Position numbers and translations under genes: made by a program. Under the pieces are notes generated by a model. The model had not been told where the DNA came from. It ran no database searches and was given only the letters and a program-made list of their open reading frames with translations. DNA of 64,000 nucleotides from Streptomyces tropicalis (GTDB lineage Bacteria; Actinomycetota; Actinomycetes; Streptomycetales; Streptomycetaceae), in assembly GCF_029269835.1 (NCBI RefSeq), contig NZ_JARJBB010000007.1, positions 1 through 64,000 of the forward strand, written 5' to 3'. Positions 36,895-45,890 of the stretch are shown here, one piece after another (positions within the stretch are counted from its first letter, which is position 1; each line of letters starts with the position of its first letter).

Positions 36895-37332
36895 TCAACG
36901 CCGTCGGCGCCGCTCTTCCACCACCGCACGCACCCGCTCCGCCGCCTCCCACGGCGACTCGTGCTCCCACACCCGTACCGCCAGCCACCCGGCCTGTCCG
37001 AGCCGCTCATCGGTGTCCGCGTCCCGTACCCGATTCCCCTCGATCTTGGTCCGCCAAAAATCCGCATTCCGCCGCGGCCAGGTGCCATGCTCCGGACACC
37101 CATGCCAGAAACAGCCATCCACGAACACCGCCACCCGCGCCGGCCCGAACACGATGTCCGCCTCCCGACGCACCCCCTTCACCGGCCGCCTATGCACCCG
37201 AAACCGCAGGCCCGCCGCATGCAACGCACGACGCAATGCCAGCTCCACCTGGGTATTCCGGCTCTTTTGCAGGCTCATCCGCGCCCGAACCTGTGCCGTC
37301 GTCTCCAACGCCTCCACCCAGACATTGTCCAC
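36895..37332 (-). CDS. vsr: Vsr-type very-short-patch repair endonuclease
   Basis: A 145-residue protein. ELALRRALHAAGLRFRVHRR is followed by ADIVFGPARVAVFVDGCFWH and GCPEHGTWP, with the catalytic Asp and the FxxGCFWH histidines. FWRTKIEGNRVRDADTDERL and VRVWEHE complete the family pattern. Classical Vsr nicks next to T:G mismatches left by deaminated 5-methylcytosine, so it fits the two C5-methyltransferases 17 kb upstream. Vsr-like enzymes in defence operons may instead cut foreign DNA. GTG 37332 is chosen because the typical N-terminal helix (EALETTAQVRARM) begins there; ATG 37278 would drop it. It converges on drmB across a shared terminator. Confidence 0.85.
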   Translation of the reverse strand: MDNVWVEALETTAQVRARMSLQKSRNTQVELALRRALHAAGLRFRVHRRPVKGVRREADIVFGPARVAVFVDGCFWHGCPEHGTWPRRNADFWRTKIEGNRVRDADTDERLGQAGWLAVRVWEHESPWEAAERVRAVVEERRRRR

Positions 37333-37654
37333 CCGCCCCACCTGCCCGATCCAAGCGAGCAGCGCCACCGGGTGGCGCGAGCCCCCGACCAATGCGCGAG
37401 CCCGACACCAACCAGGCCACGCCACGCTGCCTCCCAGGTCGGGGATGTCGTGAACGCAGAAGCAACGCCAGTCGAGACAGTGCATGTCAGCCAAGGCTGT
37501 CGCACCCACTTGCCCAGCGTTAAGCAACCCACCTGCGCTACCGGCCACAGGACTCGCTGTCGATGCAGTTCCGCTTCGACGACGTCGTGCGCACCCCATG
37601 CCCCGGGTACAGCCAGGCCCAGCGCGTACATACCGCCCCACCATCGCCGGCCGG

Positions 37655-37830
37655 CCGCAGCGCCTGGAGCTGATCAAGCCCTGCACGCCCTGGCCCGGGC
37701 TCGCCGACATCGAACTCGCCACCGCGGAATGGGTCGACTGGTTCAACAACAAGCGCCTCCACACAGCCATCGGAGACATCCCGCCCCACGAGCACGAAAC
37801 CAACCACTACACTCAACCACCAGCCTCAAC
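37655..37830 (+). pseudogene. IS3-family transposase C-terminal fragment
   Basis: The plus frame reads LELIKPCTPWPGLADIELAT then AEWVDWFNNKRLHTAIGDIP and PHEHETNHYTQ. This is the well-known end of IS3-type OrfB integrases (final Glu region, WxdWyN..RLH..iG..pP..yE). Only about 60 residues remain and no catalytic core precedes them. It lies just outside the vsr gene and forms the right-hand partner of the IS5 relic at 9.1-9.6 kb around the large defence-like locus. Confidence 0.8.
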
Positions 37831-39170
37831 CGGCGGCTGGAGTCAACGCATAGAGCCTCCACCGATCCCGGAGCGCTTCACGCGGGCAGGCCACAATTGG
37901 GCTATCAACACCGCAGTTCCGCCTGATCACGGATCGCGTCGCCTCATCACGCTGACGTGCCCATCCGGTCCCCCAGGGGACGCATGCCACGAGCGATCAG
38001 ACCGAGGATGGGCGCGGGCTCGTGCCTGTGCGGTCCCACCGGTTGCAGATCGTGCCGGCGAGAAGTTTGCCATCTCACCGACATACGGTCTCGGCTCCCT
38101 CCTGCATTGGTGTCCCTGGCACGCTGCAACCTGGCTGCGGTCCGCGACAGCTTTCAGTGTGCTGACCTCGCTGTATGCCGGCTCGGATCCGCAAGACCGG
38201 AATCGGCCCGGGCCTAGATCGTTCCCTGTGGCATGTATGTCGCAGAAGCTGTCACCTGCATTAACAGCCACTCTCCAAGTCAGCCGGTGGTCGCGCCGGG
38301 AACGGCGAGATACGGCGAGGCGCCATCCTCGTCCTGTCGTGCGCCGGAGCCGCCCCTTGGTCTCGACGACAACACCAGCGTCACATCGTGAGCTGCCGCA
38401 CGCCGAGGCACCCACTGCCTCGGCGTCAGGCAGCGGCGGCGCCCCACCACTAGAGGGCATCTACGAGCGCCTGGCGCGCTCCATGAGAACAGACAGTGAG
38501 GGCAGCGGTCGGCGCCAGCATCGGCTTGAGGCCCCTCCCCCAAGCCCCGCCAGCGCGGCCAGGGCCCGGTCCTCACCCAAAAGTGGGTAACAACGCCGCC
38601 ACCTGCCAGGCACGGGCCTACACCGGCCCCACAGGCCTCGGCCCCAAGAAGGTCTCCCTGCGTTGCGCAGCCTGGGCGACACTGGGCCCAGCCGTAGCCG
38701 CGTCACCTGGGCTCCATCCGGTCGGGGTGTGGCACGGGTGGCGCAGCGGCTCACTCGGACGCCTCATCGAGCACGACCGTGGGGGAACCGCGCTTTAGCG
38801 TCGTAGTGCCCTGCCCATGACAGGACGGCAGCGCTAAGGCGGCCCCCTACCTGCGCCCTGGTTACGGGGCCGCCCATCACCCGCAGATGAGGTCCAGCAG
38901 CAGTCACCGGGTCGCACCTCGAAGCGTCACCCACCCGGTGCTGACGACACCCGCCGGCAGGACACGGCCACACCCTCCCCGGACAGAACGCCCAGCGGTC
39001 ATGGGACCGGCATGGATTCAGGTGAGCCCTTGGAAAGCAGAGGCACCTGGGCCTCCACGGATTACGGCAGGTCAAGCCCTGCCCCCGCAGCCGCCGAGTT
39101 GACCTGGAGGTCTTGGCGGCGCAGGTGGCCCAGTTCGCTGCTCCCCGCACCTGCACAAGCGAACGAAGCA
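37831..39170. other. 1.3 kb without a recognisable gene
   Basis: Open frames on both strands have poor G/C bias at third positions and no known motif. The stretch separates the defence-like locus from the phospho-signalling cassette and may be transposition debris. I see no repeat or RNA gene that I can support. Confidence 0.45.
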
Positions 39171-40991
39171 CTACCAGATCGTCGCACCCCATCCCCGCAG
39201 CAACTGTCGCGCGTTCCACGTGTCACGAGGGCGTAGATCCGAGGAGAGAACTTCCACGAAGTTACCGTGGTCGACGAGCACGATGGAGCCTCCAGGATCC
39301 GCGAGCGTCTCGTCCACACTGGCGGTGCTCATGGCCCCGCACGGCGTCGCGGAGGACACCCGAAAACAAGTGATCTTCTGGTCGTAGCCGAGGATGACCC
39401 GGTCACCGACCACGACGGGCACGGAGGCTCCCTGGACGTCCACATTCCAGACGAGTTTGCCGGAGCGCGCGGCAAACCGCCGCAGGTGGTCATCGTCTTT
39501 GAGGAACAAGGAATCACCGGAGACCGTGAAGCCCCCGGGCGAAAAACTGTGCGCGAGCGACGTGCTCCAAAGACGCTTCCCGGTGAGGCCCTTGAAAGCC
39601 GAAAGTGTCTTGCCGGAAGCTGCGTAGACGACATCGGCCGTCGCGGTGATCCGCACGGTGTCGTATCCGCTGTCGTCCCCGGGTATGCCGATCTTCCAGC
39701 GGTCCTTGCCCGAACCGGCATCGTAGACCTCGACCGCCCCGGGCCGCGCCAGGTACACCCTGCCGTGGTTGACCAGGAACGGTGGAAGGTCTTCGAGGGA
39801 GTACGGTGTGCCGTCGCCGTTCTCATCCACGCCCCACCTCTTCTTCCAACGGAGCTTGCCGGTCCTGCTGTCGAGCACCCTCAACGTGCCGTCCGTGGCG
39901 GCAACCAGGATCTGCCGGCCGGCCACCACGGGCCTGCTGAACTGAAGCTCCGGCGTGTCTTTGGGCGCGGAGTACGTCCACCGGACCGAGCCGTCCCGGG
40001 TTGCCAGCGCATTGACAGCGCGGCCTCCCACATACACGTTGTCCTTGCCTTCGTCGTGGGACGTTTTCCCGCCGGAGCCGGCCTTGCTCTCGTTTCCTCC
40101 GTCGCCCTCCGTCCGGGTGGGCAGCGGGACCCGCCAGTTCTCCTCCCCGGTCAGGGCGTTCCGGGCGGAGAGCGCGCGGCTGCCGTTCTCCTTCTCGTAG
40201 GTCACATAGGCGACGCCGTCAGCGAGAAAGGCCGAGGTGACGTCACCCATCGTGTACCACCGCACCCGCGGGTCGGCCGGCGCAGCCAGCCCGGCGAGGA
40301 GAGCCAGAAGGACCGCCATGAACAGCACGTAACGGCCGAGCCGCTTGCGAAGGCGTGGGGTCGCCCGCGCCGTCCCGGCAGTAGCCACGGCCAGCGCCTC
40401 CCGCGGCCACTGCCGGGACGGCGGGGCCAACAGCACTTCGCCAGGCAGCCGTACCTCGTCCCGCACCGCTCCGGTGGCTGAGCCAATCCATGAGGCCTCG
40501 GTCCGGACCACCGTTTGGTCCGCGACGGGGCAATACGTTTCCCTGCCCTGCTCCGCTCGGGCGGCCGGCAGCCATTGCCACAGCAGCAGGCCGACCACTG
40601 GCAGGAGCAGGGCGAGCGTCGGTGCCAGCACGGGGATCCCGACGGCGCCGAACGCTCCCCATCGCTCGTCCCGCAGCAGAAGCAGATCCGGCCAGGCGAA
40701 CGCGCCGAGAATGGCCGCTGGCCACATCGTCCAGGCCAGGGCGTCCAGCCGGGTACCCCGGACGGGCCAGGCCGTGTGCCGTCGGTGGCCGTTCCGCGCG
40801 CGCACCAGGGCCAGGCCCGACCAGAGCCCGACCGGAACGGCGACGCAGACGGCGACTGCAGCACTCGTCCCCAGCACCGTGGGCCCGCCCAGGAGGACGA
40901 ACGAAACCGGCGCCACCACCAGCCATCCCAGCGCGGATAGCACGACGCCCAGCACGAGGAGCAGCCCCACGGCCCCTACGACATATCCCAT
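39171..40991 (-). CDS. Membrane protein with a PQQ-like beta-propeller
   Basis: A 606-residue protein. The first ~160 residues contain about four hydrophobic segments (residues 3-25, 40-60, about 90-110 and 118-142) and another lies near 220-240 (YVLFMAVLLALLAGLAA). From about 250 onward there are seven propeller-type blades ending in DGSVRWTYSA, SRTGKLRWKKRW, AGSGKDRWKIGI, LTGKRLWSTSL and SGKLVWNVDV, the A-x-D-x-x-tG-k-x-x-W pattern of PQQ/BamB-like repeats. The propeller is likely outside the cell, with the loop between segments inside. It may bind a ligand or scaffold proteins for the kinase cassette upstream. ATG 40991 overlaps the stop of a doubtful small frame (TGATG) and has GGAG seven bases before it. 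Confidence 0.8.
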   Translation of the reverse strand: MGYVVGAVGLLLVLGVVLSALGWLVVAPVSFVLLGGPTVLGTSAAVAVCVAVPVGLWSGLALVRARNGHRRHTAWPVRGTRLDALAWTMWPAAILGAFAWPDLLLLRDERWGAFGAVGIPVLAPTLALLLPVVGLLLWQWLPAARAEQGRETYCPVADQTVVRTEASWIGSATGAVRDEVRLPGEVLLAPPSRQWPREALAVATAGTARATPRLRKRLGRYVLFMAVLLALLAGLAAPADPRVRWYTMGDVTSAFLADGVAYVTYEKENGSRALSARNALTGEENWRVPLPTRTEGDGGNESKAGSGGKTSHDEGKDNVYVGGRAVNALATRDGSVRWTYSAPKDTPELQFSRPVVAGRQILVAATDGTLRVLDSRTGKLRWKKRWGVDENGDGTPYSLEDLPPFLVNHGRVYLARPGAVEVYDAGSGKDRWKIGIPGDDSGYDTVRITATADVVYAASGKTLSAFKGLTGKRLWSTSLAHSFSPGGFTVSGDSLFLKDDDHLRRFAARSGKLVWNVDVQGASVPVVVGDRVILGYDQKITCFRVSSATPCGAMSTASVDETLADPGGSIVLVDHGNFVEVLSSDLRPRDTWNARQLLRGWGATIW

Positions 40992-41386
40992 CAGAATTCT
41001 CCATTTGTATGAAAAGGCAGCAAGTCCCCTGGGTCGGACTGTGCGCGCACCCGGCGCATCGCCTCGTCAGGCCGGGTTTCGGCGGGGCCGGTCCGCTGGA
41101 ATCCCCCGGGCCGCGCCAGGGGAACCCGAGCGCCGGACGGGAGGTATTCGGTGCGGTCCTCCGCTCCGACGGCGGCTCCCAGCCACGAGGCATGCCCATG
41201 CGCCGGCCTTTGCGGGCTGAGCGGACCCGTGGCAGCCGGATGGGCCGTGGCTGTTCGGTCGGCGGAATGAAGGACCGGCAAGTCCCGCGGGCCGCCAAGG
41301 GGAGCAACGGCAGCACGGCCTTGCCCCACCGCGCCGACGTGGCCGACTACTCCCGGGCACTGCGGGTCCCGGTGAGGAGCGGCCAC
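40991..41386 (-). CDS. Doubtful small protein coupled to the propeller gene
   Basis: An open frame of 131 codons whose TGA shares a base with the ATG of the propeller gene. It overlaps the end of the preceding membrane-protein gene by about 40 bases. Its C-terminus (TRPDEAMRRVRAQSDPGDLL) looks protein-like. Third-position G+C is only around 70 percent, below its neighbours, and the N-terminal part is Ala/Gly/Pro/His-rich like a chance frame. Either it is a fast-evolving small protein or the gap is a leader region. Confidence 0.3.
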   Translation of the reverse strand: MAAPHRDPQCPGVVGHVGAVGQGRAAVAPLGGPRDLPVLHSADRTATAHPAATGPLSPQRPAHGHASWLGAAVGAEDRTEYLPSGARVPLARPGGFQRTGPAETRPDEAMRRVRAQSDPGDLLPFHTNGEF

Positions 41387-41685
41387 ACGAGCAGCACGGC
41401 GCGGCCAGCCACGGTCGCCGCCCAGAGATCCCGGTCTCTCCGTACGTCCAGCACCGGCCAGTTACCGGAAGAGCGGTGACAGTTCTGTTCACGCACCCGT
41501 GGCAGCGCGACTCGCAGCACCCGGAACAGTAGGCACACGGGGACCAGGCTGACGCCCCAAGCCAGTAGGGGCGCCCGGTTCTGCATGAGGAACTGGATCA
41601 GGGCGGCCACGGCCCAGATCGCCAGGACGACCGCAGCGAAAGGCTCGGCGAAACCGCCCAGCCAGTCGCTGTCCCTGGACTTCAT
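41347..41685 (-). CDS. Small membrane protein
   Basis: A 112-residue protein, MKSRDSDWLGGFAEPFAAVV onward. Hydrophobic segments at about 13-34, 38-58 and 88-104 suggest three membrane passes with a basic loop RVREQNCHRSSG between. No enzyme motif. Its ATG overlaps the stop of the giant pseudokinase gene by four bases (ATGA), so it is made with it and may anchor the cassette at the membrane. Confidence 0.7.
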   Translation of the reverse strand: MKSRDSDWLGGFAEPFAAVVLAIWAVAALIQFLMQNRAPLLAWGVSLVPVCLLFRVLRVALPRVREQNCHRSSGNWPVLDVRRDRDLWAATVAGRAVLLVWPLLTGTRSARE

Positions 41686-44600
41686 GTCCCCAGCCCGTAC
41701 ACGGCGTTGTCGGCGAGGAGCAACAGCCGTGCCTGGTCCGCTGACTCCTCCAGACCCCGGCGCAGCACCTGGGCGGCCAGCGGGATCCGGACCCGGTCGT
41801 GGGTCTCACGCGCGTAGAGAGGGGTGTGGTTGAGGAGTCTGCCCACGGCACGGCGGGAGAGCGGGCGGCCTCCCGCGAGCACGCTGTCGACCGTGGTGAG
41901 TGCGGTGGCGGCGTCCTCCGCTCCCGACGGATGCACACCGGCAAGGGTGAGCACCTGCACGAGGGCAAAGCCGTGGGTCCGCAGCGGCTCCAGCGCGGAG
42001 GTGCCGCCCGCCACCAGGCAGTCCGCCATCTCAGGGGTGTGGGAGTGCTCCTTGAGGAAGTGCACCACCTGAGTGCTGTGCTCCCCGCACAGCAGCGGAA
42101 AAAGCCCCCCGCCGTGCGCGGCTAGGGCCTCGAAGGTTCCCGCGCTGCGGTTCTCCGCCCGGGCCAGGGGCGCCATGTGGTCCGCACGCAGCTCCAGGGC
42201 CGCCACTCGCACAGGCGGCAGCTTCGCCATGGCCGTCAGCAGCAGCACCCGGTCGAAGACAGGCATCGGCGCCAGCGCCGCGTGCAGCGCCGCGGAGCCG
42301 TACCTCTTCACCAGGCCGATCACGTGAGGGCCGCCCCTCAGGGCCAGGTGCGTCTCGGCGACCTTGGCGTAGACCTCGTTGTCGAGTTCCAGCGCAGCGA
42401 GGGACTGCAGCTCGGAGGGCTGAAGGTCGGAGACCAGAGCCCCGATGAGAACCAGCTTGGCCATCTGCTCCGGAGTGGCCTCGGGGAAGGCCCGCCGGAC
42501 CAGGGACACCACGTGGAGGGGCTGCCCCGATGCCTGGGCGATCCGACCGTCGCGGACGGGGTCCGAGGACTTCGCCAGGCGGTCGACGTCGTCCGGGGTG
42601 AGCTGGTCGGGCAGATGTTCCAGCAGCGGCATCAGCTCACGCACGGAGGCCGGGCGGGCCTGGGACAGGCTGCGGGCCAGCACCGGACGGCGCCCCAGCA
42701 CCTCACAGGCCGCGTTCAGTCGTTTGGCGTCCACCTCGACGAACTCCGCGGCGGACTCAGCCGCCAGCCCCAGCGCGCCGGCCAGCCGGAGCGCCGCCAC
42801 CGGATACCACAGCGCGGCGGCGCCGCTCCTGCGGTAGTGCGGCAGCCGGTCAGGCCATTCGGCGAGCAGCCCGGGAAGGTCGGCGCCCTCACGAACCGCG
42901 GCCCGCACCATCTCCGCGAGCTCTCGGTGGTTCTCGGGCAGTTCCCACGAGCCCTCGCTGTACAGGTCCGCCACCTGCGCCGCGTGGAGGCCGACCTCCT
43001 GGGCGAACCGGCGCGTCGCACGCAGGGTCTCGGCGTTGAGCGGCCCGCCGAGCCATTCGGCCAGTACCTGGAGGTCACCGTCGGCCAGCTCAGCAAGTTC
43101 GGCGAGCTCGTCTGCGGTCCAGCGCCCTTCGGCGAGAGGCAGCAGTAGCTGCAGGTCGCCGAAGGAGTCCCACCAGGCACGCAGCAGGTCCTGGTCGACG
43201 CGGTGGGCATCGGCCCACACCCGCTGGTCGACCTTGAGGAGTTCCCGGGTCACCAGATGCACCTTGCTCTCGGTGACACCCACCCGGCGCAGCAGCTCGG
43301 GCAGCCGACCGACGTCGTAGCCGACCTCGCCGGCGCGGTTGACGATGCCGGGCGTCGCGGTTCCCCACACCCGCAGGTGCTTGTCGGAGGTCCGATCCTT
43401 GTCGAGCAGCCGCACGGCCTCGGATGGAACGAGGTACTGGGCGTCCTCCGCCGAGGGCAGGGCACGGCAGAAGTCCACCCGGTCGATCAGGGCGAGCACC
43501 CAGTCCCGGACGTCCGCTGCAGTCTTGCCCCCGGAGGGCGCCGCCGCCAGGGCGTCGGCCAGGGTCCGGGCCAGCACCGGACCGGCGTCGTGGAGCACCG
43601 AGGCCGCGCGGCCGATCACGTCCTGCGCGTGGAAGGCGCGCAGGGTGGCGACATCGGCGTCGGCAAGTACCAGGTCGAGCAGGAACGGCCGGAGCTCGGG
43701 CGCGAGGGTGATCGCCTCGGCAACGGCGGCAAGCTGTCCGCATGCACGGCGCAGGTGGAGCCCCTCGGTCGCCAGCACCTGGCACAGCTCGTCCCAGTCG
43801 GGGGCGAGGACGTCCAGCCAGCCGGAAAGACCCATCAGTGCCGGGATGGCGGTGCCCACCTGCCGGTCGCCCACGGTACGGACCACATCGGAGACCACCG
43901 GCCCGACCAGCGGGAGCGCCGACAGCAGATGACGGGCGTCGGCCAGGTTACGCAGGTGCTCCTCGACCCGGGAGGTGCCGAGGGTCCTGCGCCGGGCGGC
44001 CAGATCGGCCGCGGTGAGCACCAGGATGTCGGGGCGCCGGTGCAGCTTGTCCTTAAAGATGTCGTGCGTCGAGGTGATGAACTTGGACGGCACCTCGGGA
44101 TCTGTCGCGCGGGCTGCGAACGCCACGGGGAACGCCTGCCGCGCAGCGGACTTGCCCGCAGTGCTGTTGGGGTAGACCTCCTTGCGGACCATGCTGAGGT
44201 CGATGTCGTACACGAAGGGCAGTTCCTGCCACCTCACCGGCAACGTGGTGCCATCGGAGGCGGACTGCACGGCGAAGGTCACCTCCGCGTCGGGGACCAA
44301 CTGATGGATCCGGCACGCCGCGCGGGCCCTCGGCCCGAGGGAGTCCTGGGAAACGCTCACCAGATACACGTCCGGGGCGGTGCCGGTCTCCTCCTGACAC
44401 AGCTCCACCACCCGCTCGAGGAGGTCGGCCGGCCCGTCCTCGGTCAGCACCCAGCCGGAGGTGCCGAGCAGCCCCGCCAGGTCGCCGGTGATGTCCCGAC
44501 TGCCGATGCGCGCAATTCCCAGAACGGGATTTCGCCGTTCCAGAAGCGCGGCAAGCCGAATCGCCTCCGGGTTGACCGACTGTCGTTCGGGCAGACTCAC

Positions 44601-45890
44601 GGGCGTGCCCTGCAGGACCTGTCGGCCTCGCAACCCGCGGTGGTTCCCGTGCTTGTCGAGCCCTAGATCGTACGACGTCACCTCGACGAGGATCCAGGTG
44701 TCGATCTCGGCCGTGTGCGCGGCCGTGACGTTCTTCGGCTGGATCAGCCGCACCGGGATGTTGCCCGGCAGCACGGCGCGGTACACGACGCCGTCGGACT
44801 CGGATCTGGACCTGACCCTGGCCCGGTATACCCCGCCCGTCAGGCTCCGCAGGTACTTCTCGTCGTACCGGGCGTGGAGCGCCGCGCCCGCGTCGTAGAC
44901 GACGACGGCCGCGCTCCCGGCGATCTCTGCGACGGCGTCCGCTCCGCGCTGTTCCCGGACCGCGTCGGTGAGGACGGCAGCGGACATTGCGCGGTGCGCG
45001 AAGGGGTTGATCCGGAATCCCGCCGACCTCAGGTACGCCTGGAGGTGCTCGTCTCCGGTGACGGCCTGCCAGGTGGCGGGCGGCCGGCCGGAGCCGAGCC
45101 ACCCGGCCAGTGCCCAGAGGGCACGGAACTGATAGCGCCTCAGTGCCTCTGGGTCAGCGGGCGGTTCCTCGTCGCCGAGCAGTCCCCTCGTCCACTCGGA
45201 GGCGTTGGCCCAGGCGGGTCTGATCCCCCGCTGGGGCGCGTAACCGTGCCGGGAGAACCCGGTCAGCCGCAGTGAGCCGTTGTCGACGATCAGATGGTCC
45301 GGGGAGAGCTCCACGGGGAACAACCCCCGCTCGGCCGCCTCCTCCAGCAGGGCTCCCAACGGCGCGATGAGCTCCAGGGCCTGGGTCGGCGACGTCCGCA
45401 GGCCCAGCGCCATCTTGTGGGCGAGGCTGTCGTCCTCCTGCCGGGTGGCGTCGGTCTCGATGGCGTCGCCGGTGGCCCAGGTGGTGATGTACCGGGTCCC
45501 CTGGCCGGTGCTCGCGGGCAGCACGTCGAGCAGTACAGGGACGACGAGCTGGCTGGTCCCCATCAAAATGCGCACCGCGATGTCGAGGCTGTCCTGGTCC
45601 TGCGGTGTGGCGGAGCGCAGCGCGCCGAGAGCGCTGTCGTCGGACGCCTTGACCATCCGGACCTGAGCGGGCTCGCCCACCGGACGGATCATGCGCTCTA
45701 CGGGGTCCCAGCCCCGGCCGGAGCGCCCGGCCAGCTCGGCGTCGGCGCCGGCTGTCATCCGCGCCCCCTCGGCTTCCGGGGCGTAGAAGGTCCCGGTCGG
45801 GCCTTCGTCCGCCGGCACGTCTATGCCGTCTGTGTCGTCCGTGTCCCAGAAGAAGTCCGGTTCCAGGGACGTGTTGTTCAAATCGGTCAT
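41682..45890 (-). CDS. Giant protein with an N-terminal pseudokinase-like domain
   Basis: A 1,402-residue protein. An acidic leader (FFWDTDDTDGIDVPADEGP) is followed by residues ~60-290 that resemble a protein kinase with lost catalytic residues: VRMVKASDD in place of the VAIK strand, a C-lobe LSPDHLIVDNGSLRLTGFSR where HRDLKPxN...DFG would be, so both catalytic Asp positions are changed. The remaining ~1,100 residues are Leu/Ala/Asp-rich and look like a long helical-repeat solenoid with no known motif. There is no signal peptide. It is coupled by ATGA overlap to the active kinase before it and to the small membrane protein after it, so it probably works as a scaffold or allosteric partner of that kinase. 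I do not recognise a named family. Confidence 0.75.
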   Translation of the reverse strand: MTDLNNTSLEPDFFWDTDDTDGIDVPADEGPTGTFYAPEAEGARMTAGADAELAGRSGRGWDPVERMIRPVGEPAQVRMVKASDDSALGALRSATPQDQDSLDIAVRILMGTSQLVVPVLLDVLPASTGQGTRYITTWATGDAIETDATRQEDDSLAHKMALGLRTSPTQALELIAPLGALLEEAAERGLFPVELSPDHLIVDNGSLRLTGFSRHGYAPQRGIRPAWANASEWTRGLLGDEEPPADPEALRRYQFRALWALAGWLGSGRPPATWQAVTGDEHLQAYLRSAGFRINPFAHRAMSAAVLTDAVREQRGADAVAEIAGSAAVVVYDAGAALHARYDEKYLRSLTGGVYRARVRSRSESDGVVYRAVLPGNIPVRLIQPKNVTAAHTAEIDTWILVEVTSYDLGLDKHGNHRGLRGRQVLQGTPVSLPERQSVNPEAIRLAALLERRNPVLGIARIGSRDITGDLAGLLGTSGWVLTEDGPADLLERVVELCQEETGTAPDVYLVSVSQDSLGPRARAACRIHQLVPDAEVTFAVQSASDGTTLPVRWQELPFVYDIDLSMVRKEVYPNSTAGKSAARQAFPVAFAARATDPEVPSKFITSTHDIFKDKLHRRPDILVLTAADLAARRRTLGTSRVEEHLRNLADARHLLSALPLVGPVVSDVVRTVGDRQVGTAIPALMGLSGWLDVLAPDWDELCQVLATEGLHLRRACGQLAAVAEAITLAPELRPFLLDLVLADADVATLRAFHAQDVIGRAASVLHDAGPVLARTLADALAAAPSGGKTAADVRDWVLALIDRVDFCRALPSAEDAQYLVPSEAVRLLDKDRTSDKHLRVWGTATPGIVNRAGEVGYDVGRLPELLRRVGVTESKVHLVTRELLKVDQRVWADAHRVDQDLLRAWWDSFGDLQLLLPLAEGRWTADELAELAELADGDLQVLAEWLGGPLNAETLRATRRFAQEVGLHAAQVADLYSEGSWELPENHRELAEMVRAAVREGADLPGLLAEWPDRLPHYRRSGAAALWYPVAALRLAGALGLAAESAAEFVEVDAKRLNAACEVLGRRPVLARSLSQARPASVRELMPLLEHLPDQLTPDDVDRLAKSSDPVRDGRIAQASGQPLHVVSLVRRAFPEATPEQMAKLVLIGALVSDLQPSELQSLAALELDNEVYAKVAETHLALRGGPHVIGLVKRYGSAALHAALAPMPVFDRVLLLTAMAKLPPVRVAALELRADHMAPLARAENRSAGTFEALAAHGGGLFPLLCGEHSTQVVHFLKEHSHTPEMADCLVAGGTSALEPLRTHGFALVQVLTLAGVHPSGAEDAATALTTVDSVLAGGRPLSRRAVGRLLNHTPLYARETHDRVRIPLAAQVLRRGLEESADQARLLLLADNAVYGLGT

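Noticed and set aside
36839..39170. A drmC (phospholipase-D fold) gene after drmB
   Set aside because: No HxK(x)4D-type motifs were found on either strand; the next gene is vsr, then IS debris.
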